Assembly: GCA_016185145.1 (NCBI GenBank)
Contig: JACPOB010000055.1
Coordinates: forward strand, 1-57,317
Direction of reading: 5' to 3'
Source of the DNA: Rhodospirillales bacterium
Lineage (GTDB): Bacteria > Pseudomonadota > Alphaproteobacteria > Reyranellales > Reyranellaceae
DNA: 57,317 nucleotides
The notes beneath the pieces were generated by a model. It saw only the letters and a list, made by a program, of their open reading frames with translations. It searched no databases and had not been told where the DNA came from. The stretch's first letter is position 1. Every line of letters begins with the position of its first letter. Shown piece by piece: positions 1 through 8,024 of this stretch. The position numbers were made by a program, and so were the translations under genes.

Positions 1-2082
1 CTGCTTCTTGTAGCCGGCGAAATGGTCGGGCGTCAGGCCATGGCCGAAGCGCTCGCGGCTGTACATGGCGCCGTAGCCCTTCTCCATCAGGCGCAGGCCG
101 AGCTCGGTGTCCTCGGTGATGCACCAGGTCGCCCAGCCGCCGAGCTCCTCCATCAGGTCGCGGCGCACCAGGGTCATGGTGCCGTGCTGGATGATGGCGT
201 CGTACTCGTTGCGCAGGCACATGCCGATGTCGAAGAAGCCGGCATATTCCCAGTTCAGCATCTCCTTGAAGCGGTCGCCCTTCCAGTCGCGATGGTCCTG
301 CGGCGCCTGGACGTAGGAGATCTTCCTGTCGTCGAAATACGGCACCAGCGCCTTCAGCCAGTCCGGCCGCACCATGTAGTCGCTGTCGATGACGCCGATG
401 ATCTTGGCGTCCGGCGCGGTCTGGGTCAGCACGTAGTTCAGCGCGCCGGCCTTGAAGCCCTTCATGACGTCGAAGTGGAAGAAGCGGAAGCGCTCGCCGA
501 GCTGGGCGCAGTAGTCCTGCACCGGACGCCACACCGCCGGATCCTTGGTGTTGTTGTCGATGACGATGACTTCGAAGTCGGGGTAATCGAGCTTGGCCAG
601 GGAATCGAGGGTCTGGATCACCATCGCCGGCGGCTCGTTGCAGATTGCAAGATGCAGCGAGACCTTGGGCCACACGCGGTTGGCGGGCTGGCGGGCGATC
701 ATCTCGGCCGCGGGCAGCGCCTCGCGCGTCCAGCGCCCACGCCAGATCGTCTCGGCCATCTCCAGCGCCTGCACCAGCGCCATGGCAAGGCTTATGACCA
801 GGAAGAAGGCGAGCACCGCCCAGCCGATCATCTCGGAAGCGAGCATGTAGCTGCCGGCCGCGACGACGCCGCCGTAGACCAGCGCGCTCGCCGACAAGGC
901 GACCAGGCCGCAGAAGCCCACCTGCCCCGGCGTGCCGAGTCTCGGCCAGCGCCACAGGAAGAACAGCATCACCGGCAGCGACAGCAGGAGCGACCACACG
1001 GCGCCCGCCCACCATTGCGGGAAGCGCTCGACCGGACCGGTCCAGGCAAACTTCTGCTGACGGTCGGCGTTCCACAGGCCCCAGTAGCCGCCCGCCTTGC
1101 CTTCGAGGTCGTAGGACTTCCACGGCTGGTCGACCGCCTCGACGACGAAGTAGTCGATGTTCTGCGACTTCAGCCACGCCACCATGTCGCGGATGTTCTT
1201 GGCCTGCTCGGCCGGCGAGGCGTACTTCACCGTACCGGTGCCGGGGCTGCGCCGCGCGGCGCCGTTCGACGGCCAGCCGACCTCGGTGACGATGATGTTC
1301 TTGTTGCGGAGGTACTCGGCCTCCTTGAGCTTGGCGATGCGGCTCTTGAGATATTCCAGCGGCGTCTCGCCCGACTTCTCGTCCCAGTAGGGCAGGATGT
1401 GCACGGCGAGATAGTCGACCTCGCGCGCGAGCTCGGGATACTCCAGCCAGACGTGCCAGGGCTCGGCGGTGCTGACCGGCACCTTGACGTTGCGCTTGAC
1501 GTTGCGGATCTCGCGGATGAGCTGGGCCGGGCTGGTGGCGTTGGGGTCGCGCAGGTTCTTCTGGCCGTCCCAGCGCAGGATGTTCTCGTTGCCGACCAGC
1601 ACGCGCTCGATGCTCGGATTCTGGTTGGCCATGCGGATCAGCGCGCGCGTCTCCTCGGCATTGACCTCGCTCGCCTCGCGGCCGAACTGCTGCTTGGCCT
1701 CGTTGGCGCTGTAGATCCAGGCGCCGGGCACCAGCTTGATCCCGCTGCGCGCCGCCGCCTCCGGCATGACATCGCCGCCGTCGGTGGCGCGATAGGTGCG
1801 GACGTAATTGACCTTGCCCGAGAGCATGGCGAAGTCGCGCTCGATCTGCTCCTTGCGTGGCTTGACCTGCGGCGGCGGCGCGTCGCTGATCGCGGTGCGC
1901 AGGAAGCTCAGGATGCCGCTCGACTTGGACTCGATCGGATCCTGGTCCTTGGCCCATGGCGCGTAGGTCACGCCATGCAGAGGACCTTCGACGTCGGCCG
2001 CAGCGAGCTGGCCGTCGAGCAAGCGCCATCCCACGACGGTGGCGACTGCTACAGTGAGAAGAACCAATCCCAGACGCATCAT
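1..2082 (-). CDS. Beta-glucan synthase, GH17-like domain fused to GT2 (C-terminus off window)
   Basis: Membrane glycosyltransferase of the NdvB/NdvC type that builds periplasmic or exported beta-glucan from nucleotide-sugar. 694 residues are visible and the frame is open to base 1. Start chosen at ATGATG (2082) after a GGAG. An N-terminal hydrophobic anchor is followed by a GH17-like domain (about 35-330) with both expected glutamates: E166 in VGNE and E267 in TEVGWP. Membrane segments lie near 350-440, then a GT2 domain with DSD at 566-568 and TEDTE near 655. The last visible residue is the Q after GYKK, where the QxxRW motif would begin, so QxxRW itself is not seen. P. aeruginosa NdvB and bradyrhizobial NdvC share this architecture (family knowledge). 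Linkage specificity cannot be read. Confidence 0.85.
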   Translation of the reverse strand, partial: MMRLGLVLLTVAVATVVGWRLLDGQLAAADVEGPLHGVTYAPWAKDQDPIESKSSGILSFLRTAISDAPPPQVKPRKEQIERDFAMLSGKVNYVRTYRATDGGDVMPEAAARSGIKLVPGAWIYSANEAKQQFGREASEVNAEETRALIRMANQNPSIERVLVGNENILRWDGQKNLRDPNATSPAQLIREIRNVKRNVKVPVSTAEPWHVWLEYPELAREVDYLAVHILPYWDEKSGETPLEYLKSRIAKLKEAEYLRNKNIIVTEVGWPSNGAARRSPGTGTVKYASPAEQAKNIRDMVAWLKSQNIDYFVVEAVDQPWKSYDLEGKAGGYWGLWNADRQQKFAWTGPVERFPQWWAGAVWSLLLSLPVMLFFLWRWPRLGTPGQVGFCGLVALSASALVYGGVVAAGSYMLASEMIGWAVLAFFLVISLAMALVQALEMAETIWRGRWTREALPAAEMIARQPANRVWPKVSLHLAICNEPPAMVIQTLDSLAKLDYPDFEVIVIDNNTKDPAVWRPVQDYCAQLGERFRFFHFDVMKGFKAGALNYVLTQTAPDAKIIGVIDSDYMVRPDWLKALVPYFDDRKISYVQAPQDHRDWKGDRFKEMLNWEYAGFFDIGMCLRNEYDAIIQHGTMTLVRRDLMEELGGWATWCITEDTELGLRLMEKGYGAMYSRERFGHGLTPDHFAGYKKQ

Positions 2083-2407
2083 GAAGAGGCGATCGCTCCG
2101 GCGCGCCGCCGGTGGCACACGCTCTCGTCGAGGGTCGCGGTCACATGTTTCCTGCGGACGATTTTCACCGACGCAAGGACCGTGCCGGATCGACTCAACC
2201 GACGAGCCGATAACCACGCAGTGGGCTGACCTCTTGGAGGTTTCCTTGCGCCCGATTTCCTCGCCTGCGACCCTTCGCAGACGATGCGGCGACCGCGCGA
2301 TCTATAGCAAAGGCTATGCGAATCGGTAAAGGGATCGCGAGTGATGATGGCCAAAATGCCCAAATCTCCGCTGGCTTCTTCGCGCCGGCTTCGCCAAAAC
2401 GCCGCGT
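2083..2407. other. Divergent intergenic region
   Basis: 325 bases between the leftward glucan synthase and the rightward hydrolase. It must hold both promoters if the genes are separately transcribed, but I see no convincing -35/-10 pair, repeat or small gene. Confidence 0.5.
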
Positions 2408-3391
2408 GTGAGTGACTACGATCCGACCGCCGCTCCGGCCGCCGTTCCGGCCGACTTTGGCGCAACCTACCGGCCGGCCGAGCGTTACGGTTTCCTCGAG
2501 GCCAACGGCGCCCGCCTGCGATACGCCTGCTGGAACGTCCCGGAAACCGCCTCGGAAAAGGTGAAAGGGACGGTCGTCCTGCTTCCGGGACGGGCCGAAT
2601 TCATCGAAAAATACGCCACCGAAGTCGTCGGCGAGCTCGTGGGCCGCGGCTTCTGCGTCCACGCCCTGGACTGGCGAGGCCAGGGACTGTCGGATCGCGC
2701 CCTGGCCGATCGCGGCAAGGGCCACATTGACAATTTTTCAACCTACATGGCGGACCTGCAGCTATTCCTGGACAAGGTCGTGGCCCCGACCGCGCCGCGA
2801 CCGATCCTCGCGCTCTGCCATTCCATGGGCGCACACATCATGATGCGCGTGCTGGCCGAGAACGGATCGGGTCCGATTTCGGCCGGCGTGCTGTGCTCGC
2901 CGATGACCGCGCTGAAGCGCGAGGCCATGCTGCGGTCGGTGCTGATGCTGATGCCCGAACTGCCGGCGATCGACGAGCGCTACCTGTTCGGGACCGGCCC
3001 GTTCGTGGCGCTCGCCCGCGAGTTTCACGCCAATATCGTCACCCACGACGAGCGCCGCTACCGCTTCACCGACCAGTGGTTCACGGCCGACCCCCGGCTT
3101 GCCCTGGGCGGACCGACCCTGGGCTGGGGCCGCCAGGCGGTCCGCTCCATGACGACGGCGATGGCGCCGGGCTATCTCGAACGCATCGAACTGCCGTTGG
3201 TGCTGATCAGCGCCGGCGAGGACCTGCTGATCGATTCGCACAGCCACGACACGGTGGCGTCGCGGCTCAGGCATGGCGAGCACTTCACCATCGCCGGCGC
3301 CAAGCACGAGGTGATGATGGAGACCGACGCGCTGCGCGCCCTGTTCTGGGAGGCCTTCGACGGGCTGGCGAAAGGCGTGCTGGGGCAATGA
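2408..3391 (+). CDS. Alpha/beta hydrolase, lysophospholipase-like
   Basis: 327-residue serine hydrolase of the PldB/monoacylglycerol-lipase type, probably cleaving an ester of a lipid or small molecule. The fold's landmarks are present: LLPGRAEFIEKY (58-69) for the oxyanion region, the nucleophile elbow CHSMG with S139 (Cys replaces the usual first Gly), acid D272 in SAGED and H300 in GAKHE. No signal peptide is visible, so it is likely cytoplasmic. The start is a GTG at 2408. Its stop overlaps the start of the downstream permease by four bases (ATGA), so the two are translationally coupled. Substrate unknown. Confidence 0.85.
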   Translation: MSDYDPTAAPAAVPADFGATYRPAERYGFLEANGARLRYACWNVPETASEKVKGTVVLLPGRAEFIEKYATEVVGELVGRGFCVHALDWRGQGLSDRALADRGKGHIDNFSTYMADLQLFLDKVVAPTAPRPILALCHSMGAHIMMRVLAENGSGPISAGVLCSPMTALKREAMLRSVLMLMPELPAIDERYLFGTGPFVALAREFHANIVTHDERRYRFTDQWFTADPRLALGGPTLGWGRQAVRSMTTAMAPGYLERIELPLVLISAGEDLLIDSHSHDTVASRLRHGEHFTIAGAKHEVMMETDALRALFWEAFDGLAKGVLGQ

Positions 3392-4125
3392 CGCTCACGC
3401 AGGTGCTGGTGACGGTGCTGGCCTTCATCGTCGCCGGCGTCGCCAAGGGAGCGATCGGCATGGGCCTGCCGCCGATCGTGATCGGCATCATGAGTTTCTC
3501 GGTGCCGCTGGAGAGCACCATCGCCATGATGGTCGTACCGAGCATGGCGACCAACATCTGGCAGGCGATCTACGGCGGCAACTTCGGGCGACTGCTGGCG
3601 CGGTTTCGCACCATGGCGGCGACGTCGGTGGCGGCGCTGATCCTCGTCGCCGTCGCGTTCGGGCAGCTCGGCTCGCCGAAGGCGGTGGCCTGGGTCGGTG
3701 TCATCCTGGTGATCTATGCCGGCCTGGCGCTCACGGCGTGGCGGCCGGCGGTGTCGCGCGCCACCGAGCGCTGGGCCAATCCGCTGATCGGCGCGGCGAG
3801 CGGCCTGGCGGCCGGCATCACCGGGGTCGCCGCCGTGCCGTTCCTGCCCTACATGCAGTCGCTCGACATAGACCGGCACGAACTCGTGCAGGCGCTCGGC
3901 ATCATGTTCATTTTCATCATGGGGGCGCTGACCGCCGCGCTCGCGATCCAGGGCGCCTTCACGCTCACCAATCTCCTGGGCGGGATCGCGGCCTTTGCGC
4001 CGGCCTTCGCCGGCGTATGGCTGGGCCAGAAGGCCCGCCATGCGGTCTCGCCCGAGACCTTCCGCCGGATCTTCCTGATCGGCCTGCTCCTTGTCGGCCT
4101 GCAAATGGCCAGAAGCCTGCTATAG
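3388..4125 (+). CDS. TauE/SafE-family membrane permease
   Basis: 245-residue integral membrane protein of the sulfite exporter TauE/SafE family, whose members move small anions such as sulfite, sulfoacetate or organic acids across the inner membrane. About seven or eight hydrophobic segments are visible; the N-terminal one carries the glycine-rich GAIGMGLPP signature and a related GLAAGITGVAAVP repeat begins near residue 135, matching the family's internal duplication. It starts at an ATG inside the stop of the hydrolase gene (ATGA). The substrate may relate to the product of the upstream hydrolase, but this is inference. Confidence 0.85.
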   Translation: MTLTQVLVTVLAFIVAGVAKGAIGMGLPPIVIGIMSFSVPLESTIAMMVVPSMATNIWQAIYGGNFGRLLARFRTMAATSVAALILVAVAFGQLGSPKAVAWVGVILVIYAGLALTAWRPAVSRATERWANPLIGAASGLAAGITGVAAVPFLPYMQSLDIDRHELVQALGIMFIFIMGALTAALAIQGAFTLTNLLGGIAAFAPAFAGVWLGQKARHAVSPETFRRIFLIGLLLVGLQMARSLL

Positions 4126-4137
4126 ACTTGACCCGAA

Positions 4138-4692
4138 ATGCCTCTCCCCTCCCATAAAGTCACGATCTGCGGCATCCCCGAGCTGTCGCAGCATTGCTCG
4201 GTCGGCGTCAGCCACGTGCTGTCGATCATCGACACCCACGAGCCGCGCCCGCCCGCCCTCGACGACTTCCTCACGATCGATCACGAGCTGATCCGCTTCG
4301 ACGACGTCGTGGCCGAGTATCCCGGCTTCGAAGCCTGCACGCCGGCGCACATCGTCAGGGTGCTGGAGTTCGGCGAGCGCGCGCACAGCCGGCCGGACAG
4401 CCACGTGCTGGTCCATTGCCACGCCGGCATCTCGCGCTCGACGGCGGCCGCGGCGATCCTGATGTGCCAGCACGCGCCCGGCCAGGAGGAGGTCGCGTTC
4501 CTGAATCTTTTGGGGATGCGCAAGCACGGCTGGCCGAACACGCGCATGGTCGAGTTCGCCGACACGCTGCTCAAGCGCGACGGCGCCCTGCTGCGCGGCC
4601 TTCTGGCCTACCGCCGCGCGCTGCTGCAGGAGAAGCCGCACTTGAGCGACGTCATCCGCAACATCGGCCGCGGGCACGAGCTGCCGGTGTAA
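4138..4692 (+). CDS. Protein-tyrosine-phosphatase-like Cys phosphatase
   Basis: 184-residue protein with the CX5R phosphatase signature HCHAGISRS (C94, R100), the catalytic P-loop of the dual-specificity/tyrosine phosphatase superfamily. Many alphaproteobacteria carry similar small proteins annotated as tyrosine protein phosphatase. No signal peptide or membrane segment. It starts 12 bases after the permease stop without an obvious ribosome binding site, suggesting coupling to upstream translation. Whether it dephosphorylates proteins or small molecules is not visible. Confidence 0.8.
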   Translation: MPLPSHKVTICGIPELSQHCSVGVSHVLSIIDTHEPRPPALDDFLTIDHELIRFDDVVAEYPGFEACTPAHIVRVLEFGERAHSRPDSHVLVHCHAGISRSTAAAAILMCQHAPGQEEVAFLNLLGMRKHGWPNTRMVEFADTLLKRDGALLRGLLAYRRALLQEKPHLSDVIRNIGRGHELPV

Positions 4693-4695
4693 GTT

Positions 4696-4819
4696 CTTCC
4701 TCCCCAACGTCTTACGTGGGGAGGTGCCCGCGAAGCGGGCGGAGGGGTCATGGGCGACGCTACTGATGCTCATGACCCCTCCGGCCCTTCGGGCCACCTC
4801 CCCAGCTTCGCTGGGGAGG
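4696..4819. repeat. Palindromic intergenic repeat, family D (copy 1)
   Basis: Inverted-repeat element between convergent genes: a CCTCCCC...GGGGAGG hairpin at each end and internal arms with GGAGGGGTCATG and CATGACCCCTCC. Related copies lie at 38731-38878 and 39797-39929. Here it may also terminate transcription of the two converging genes. Confidence 0.85.
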
Positions 4820-4824
4820 CAGAG

Positions 4825-5664
4825 CTATTTATGAAACACCAGCGTCCTGACCTCGATGCTCTCGCGCGGCGCGGCGCCGGGGGATGCCGTCGGGTCGAGG
4901 AACGCGCTGTGCGGGGTGAAGCGCGCCGGCACGTCGGTCCTGGTGTCCGAGCACTTCAGCAGCAGCGCCTCGTCGGCGCGCATCTGCGGCACGTAGAACC
5001 AGCGGTGCGCCGGATTGTACTTCACCGAATAGGTCTCGCCGACGCGATGGGGATAGACCAGGTCGGACGGCACGAGATCTGACAGATCGATCGTCGTGGC
5101 GTCGCACACCGCAAGCGGCGAATCCTGCACCGGTCCTTTGACCGGGCGCCACAGGTTGATCACCTGCACACGGCCCTTCAGCAGCTCGTCGGCTTCGTCG
5201 GGCAACAGGTCGCGCACGCGCTGCGGGCCCGAGCGCGCGGTGTGGTCGATGTGCACGCGCTGTACCGGCTGGCGCGGCGCATCGCTGCGATCCTGCGCCC
5301 CCTCGACGCGGCGGCGCGTCGTGTGGTCGAAGATATGGACGCGGTACGCGCCCGTCGCCTGCTTCACCACGCGCTCGACCTCGGGGTAGTAGACGCGGCG
5401 TACCTCCTCGTCGTCGAAGAAGTCGCGCACGGCGCTGCGGTGATCGACCAGGGCGAAGCCGTTGGCGTCGAGCGACACCCGGTCGGCGACGGGACGGGCA
5501 TCGTGGATGCTCACGCGATGGGTCTCGTTGACGGTGTTGCTGCGCGGCACGCCCGGCGGCGGCTCGAAGGTATAGTTGCGCGGCCGCTCGAGCATCGGCG
5601 CGAGATAGTTCATGTCGGCCTGGACACTGGCTAGGTTGGCGATGATGGACGACTGCAGGCTCAT
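4825..5664 (-). CDS. CmcJ/NvfI (AsaB-like) family oxygenase/hydroxylase
   Basis: 279-residue protein resembling the CmcJ/NvfI/AsaB family, which contains putative iron-dependent hydroxylases/desaturases of secondary metabolism in bacteria and fungi. Recognisable family motifs are VHIDHT followed by an arginine-containing stretch, INLWRPVKGPVQD and PLAVCD, then DL. The start was placed at MSLQSS (5664) because GGAG lies eight bases upstream; an upstream in-frame Met gives a 310-residue alternative without support. It follows the Rieske gene in the same direction with a 137-base gap, so it may belong to the same redox cluster. Substrate unknown. Confidence 0.75.
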   Translation of the reverse strand: MSLQSSIIANLASVQADMNYLAPMLERPRNYTFEPPPGVPRSNTVNETHRVSIHDARPVADRVSLDANGFALVDHRSAVRDFFDDEEVRRVYYPEVERVVKQATGAYRVHIFDHTTRRRVEGAQDRSDAPRQPVQRVHIDHTARSGPQRVRDLLPDEADELLKGRVQVINLWRPVKGPVQDSPLAVCDATTIDLSDLVPSDLVYPHRVGETYSVKYNPAHRWFYVPQMRADEALLLKCSDTRTDVPARFTPHSAFLDPTASPGAAPRESIEVRTLVFHK

Positions 5665-5801
5665 GATGTGAACTCCGCTGCTTGTCGCCTCAATGTTGTC
5701 GGGCCGCGCCTCCCTCGCCATGGAGAAGAGTTGCGCGCTTCCATGAGGGGACTTCATGCGAAGCGAAAATCCTGCTGCCGCGAACCAGCGCGACAGAAAG
5801 T

Positions 5802-6611
5802 TCAGGTCGTCGCACGATCCTGCGCGTAGGCCGCGGCCAACCGGCGATGAAAATCATCCACCAACGTGCTCTCGGCCGCGAGCTTTCCGCCGGCTCGATC
5901 GAGCTGCAGCCCTTCGCAGACATGCTTGATGGTGGCGACTGCCTGCCGATTGTCGTCGGCGCTCCTGCCGAACACGTGCGTGAACAGCCGCGTGCGCAGG
6001 AAGGTATGCGGCACGACCTGCTCCATGATGGTCACCGCCCCGGCGCGACGCACCATCAGCAGCGGCCAGGCCCAGCTGAAGTCGGCCGAGGGCGTGTGCT
6101 CCGCCAGCAGATGCTCGACGCAGACCTTCCAGTTGCAGGCGATGTCGGTGACGACGGTGCCGCCGTAAGCCGGCAAGCCGTCGACATCGATCGGCGCCGG
6201 CGGCCCGGCGAGGCTGAAGAAGACGATGCCCGAGGCGATGGAAGTCGGCAGCGAGGCCAGGTGCAGATCAGGCGATTGCAGGTCCTTCGGTGCGACCGGC
6301 GGCGGCGCGCTCAGGAACCGTCCCTGCAGGTCATAGGTCCAGCCATGGAAGCGGCAGCGGAAGCTCTCGCAGTTGCCGGCCGGTGCGCCGACGACCTGCA
6401 TGTTCTGATGGCGGCAGGCGTTGCGCAGCACCCGGACGTCGCCGTCCTTGTCGCGCACGGCGACGACACCCCAACCGCCGACCGTCGCCGAGATGAAGTC
6501 CCCGGGCTTCGCGACCTGTCCCTCGGCGCAGAGCGGCAGGGCTTGCGTCGAGAAAACCGTGCGTTTCTCGGCCTGGAAGGCGTCGCCTTGCGAATAATCC
6601 TCGGATTTCAT
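5802..6611 (-). CDS. Short Rieske [2Fe-2S] protein with degenerate oxygenase-like C-domain
   Basis: 269 residues. The Rieske cluster ligands are complete: C66-x-H68 and C86-x2-H89 (CRH...CRFH). The C-terminal part begins like a ring-hydroxylating oxygenase alpha subunit (NWKVCVEHLLAEH), but it is about 100-150 residues shorter than usual alpha subunits and the second His of the mononuclear-iron motif is not evident. It may therefore be an electron-transfer partner or an atypical oxygenase. The start at MKSEDY sits directly beside a GTATAC half-palindrome with no clear ribosome binding site. It is divergent from the diiron gene at 6706 and probably shares its control region. Confidence 0.8.
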   Translation of the reverse strand: MKSEDYSQGDAFQAEKRTVFSTQALPLCAEGQVAKPGDFISATVGGWGVVAVRDKDGDVRVLRNACRHQNMQVVGAPAGNCESFRCRFHGWTYDLQGRFLSAPPPVAPKDLQSPDLHLASLPTSIASGIVFFSLAGPPAPIDVDGLPAYGGTVVTDIACNWKVCVEHLLAEHTPSADFSWAWPLLMVRRAGAVTIMEQVVPHTFLRTRLFTHVFGRSADDNRQAVATIKHVCEGLQLDRAGGKLAAESTLVDDFHRRLAAAYAQDRATT

Positions 6612-6615
6612 GGAT

Positions 6616-6627
6616 TTTGTATACGAT
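6616..6627. promoter_or_regulatory. Imperfect GTATAC operator-like site
   Basis: TTTGTATACGAT immediately upstream of the Rieske start. It shares the TTGTATAC core with the perfect palindrome at 6668-6679; the two centres are 52 bases apart, about five helical turns. This matches the T.GT...AC.A consensus known for many GntR/FCD regulators, one of which is encoded at 8025. Confidence 0.55.
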
Positions 6628-6667
6628 CTTCTGCCATTTTGGCCGTTGACTGACCTTCTCTGGCCTG

Positions 6668-6679
6668 ATTGTATACAAT
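6668..6679. promoter_or_regulatory. Perfect palindrome ATTGTATACAAT, probable GntR-type operator
   Basis: Perfect 12-bp dyad between the divergent Rieske and diiron genes, overlapping the likely -10 region of the rightward promoter (TTGACT at 6646-6651 is a candidate -35). It fits the FCD-type GntR consensus, so the regulator at 8025-8687 is the natural candidate to bind it. Confidence 0.6.
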
Positions 6680-6705
6680 TCAGCATCAAACGCCAGAGGA
6701 GGCTC

Positions 6706-7440
6706 ATGATGGCCAAAAGTGCATTCCGTCAGGCTCTCGAGGATGCGATCGAGCAGCGTCATTCGGCCGTTCATCCGTGGAGTGAGGCCTGGACCTCCGG
6801 GAAGCTGAATCGCCGCCTGCTCGGCGAGTGGGTGAAGCAGCACTATCACTATGTCAGCCACTTCGCGGAGTGGGTCGCGGCGGTCTATGCCAACTGCCCG
6901 CACCAGGAGGTGCAGCACTTCCTGCTGGAGAACGTCACCGAGGAGGAAGGCTTCGTCGGCATGCACGGCGCGGCACCGGTCCGCCATTCCGACCTGCTGC
7001 TGGAGTTCGCCGAGACCTGCGGCATGAAGCGCGAGGAGATCCTCAACGCCCAGCTCAACGGCGAGCTCTTGCCCGAGACGCTCGGCCTGCAGAGCTGGTG
7101 CGCCGTGCAGTCGCACAAGCCCTTCGTCGAGGCGCTGTCCGGCCTGCTGATCGGTCTCGAGAGCCAGGTGCCCAAGATCTACAGCAAGACCACCCCGCCC
7201 CTGCTCGAGAAGTACGGCTTCAGCGAAGAGGAAGTGACCTTCTTCTCGATCCACATCGTCGCCGACCTCGAGCATGGCGAGAGGGGCTTCGAGATCGTCG
7301 AGAAGTACGCCACCACCGACGAGCAGCGAGAGACCTGCGTGCGCCTGGTCAAGGAGGCGACGATGATGCGCCGCCTCTATCTCGACGGCATCTATCGCAA
7401 GTTCATCGTCGAGGCCGAAGGCAAGAAGCTGGCGGCTTGA
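6706..7440 (+). CDS. Heme-oxygenase-like diiron protein (PqqC/TenA/CADD-like)
   Basis: 244-residue helical protein of the TenA/PqqC superfamily. The six metal ligands expected of heme-oxygenase-like diiron oxidases are present with CADD-like spacing: E80 and H87, E152, then H183-x3-D187-x2-H190 (HIVADLEH). PqqC itself lacks this set, so a diiron oxygenase or oxidase is more likely than PQQ synthesis, and no other pqq genes are here. The start ATGATG follows a strong AGAGGAGG. It is divergent from the Rieske gene and upstream of the HbpS-like and GntR genes. Known relatives make alkenes, pABA, nitroso groups or cleave lysine; the substrate here is unknown. Confidence 0.8.
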   Translation: MMAKSAFRQALEDAIEQRHSAVHPWSEAWTSGKLNRRLLGEWVKQHYHYVSHFAEWVAAVYANCPHQEVQHFLLENVTEEEGFVGMHGAAPVRHSDLLLEFAETCGMKREEILNAQLNGELLPETLGLQSWCAVQSHKPFVEALSGLLIGLESQVPKIYSKTTPPLLEKYGFSEEEVTFFSIHIVADLEHGERGFEIVEKYATTDEQRETCVRLVKEATMMRRLYLDGIYRKFIVEAEGKKLAA

Positions 7441-7447
7441 TCCAATG

Positions 7448-7572
7448 CCTCACCCTGAGGAGGGCGCGAAGCGCCCTTCGCGCATTCACATGCGCGACCC
7501 TCGAAGGGTGGGAACCAGTCATGCTGTGGCCCACCCTTCGAGACGCGCCCTACGGGCGCTCCTCAGGTGAGG
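7448..7572. repeat. Palindromic intergenic repeat, family A (copy 1)
   Basis: Inverted-repeat element bounded by CCTCACCCTGAGGAG and CTCCTCAGGTGAGG with internal arms TCGAAGGGTGGG and CCCACCCTTCGA. Copies occur at 13077-13203, 14597-14722 and 47410-47516. It lies between the diiron and HbpS-like genes. Confidence 0.9.
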
Positions 7573-7594
7573 TCGTCTTTGGAACAGTAACCCA

Positions 7595-8020
7595 ATGCAT
7601 ACCTACAAGACCCTGACGCTCAACGAGGCGCACACCATCCTCGATGCGGCGCAGAAGAAGGCGGAGGAGATCGGCATACCCGAGGTCCTCTGCGTCGCCG
7701 ACAATGCCGGCTATCCCATCGCGCTACGCCGGCTCGACGGCGGCAAGGTGACCAGCGTGCAGATCGCCATGAACAAGGCCTTCACCGCCGCCGGCCATCG
7801 CAAGCGCACCGACAACTACAAGAACGCCTACCCCGGCGAGGAGGCCTTCGGCATCTTCACCCAGCACGAGGGCCGCTTCACGGTGTTCGTCGGCGGCTTC
7901 CCGATCTTCGTCGACGGCCAGTGCGTCGGCTCGATCGCGGCCTCGGGCGGCAACGGCGAGCAGGACATCGCCTGCTGCGAGGCCGGCATCGCCGCCTTCA
8001 TGGCCACCCTGAAGAAGTAG
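7595..8020 (+). CDS. GlcG/HbpS-family heme-binding-like protein
   Basis: 141-residue single-domain protein of the GlcG/HbpS (Haem_degrading) family. The typical N-terminus (LTLNEAHTILDAA), VADNAGYPIALRRLDG, and a C-terminal GGFPIFVDGQCVGSIAASGGNGEQD match the family. Members are often encoded beside oxidoreductases and some bind heme or corrinoid, but the role of most is unknown. No signal peptide. It precedes the GntR gene by four bases, so the two are cotranscribed. Confidence 0.85.
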   Translation: MHTYKTLTLNEAHTILDAAQKKAEEIGIPEVLCVADNAGYPIALRRLDGGKVTSVQIAMNKAFTAAGHRKRTDNYKNAYPGEEAFGIFTQHEGRFTVFVGGFPIFVDGQCVGSIAASGGNGEQDIACCEAGIAAFMATLKK

Positions 8021-8024
8021 GCCC

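Noticed and set aside
22..2229. 735-codon rightward open frame
   Set aside because: It is antisense to the glucan synthase gene, which has clear GH17 and GT2 motifs; the rightward translation has no domain and is His/Arg/Leu-rich, as expected of a GC-rich shadow.
6706..7440. PQQ biosynthesis protein PqqC
   Set aside because: The six diiron ligands fit the heme-oxygenase-like oxidases better, and no other pqq genes are present.
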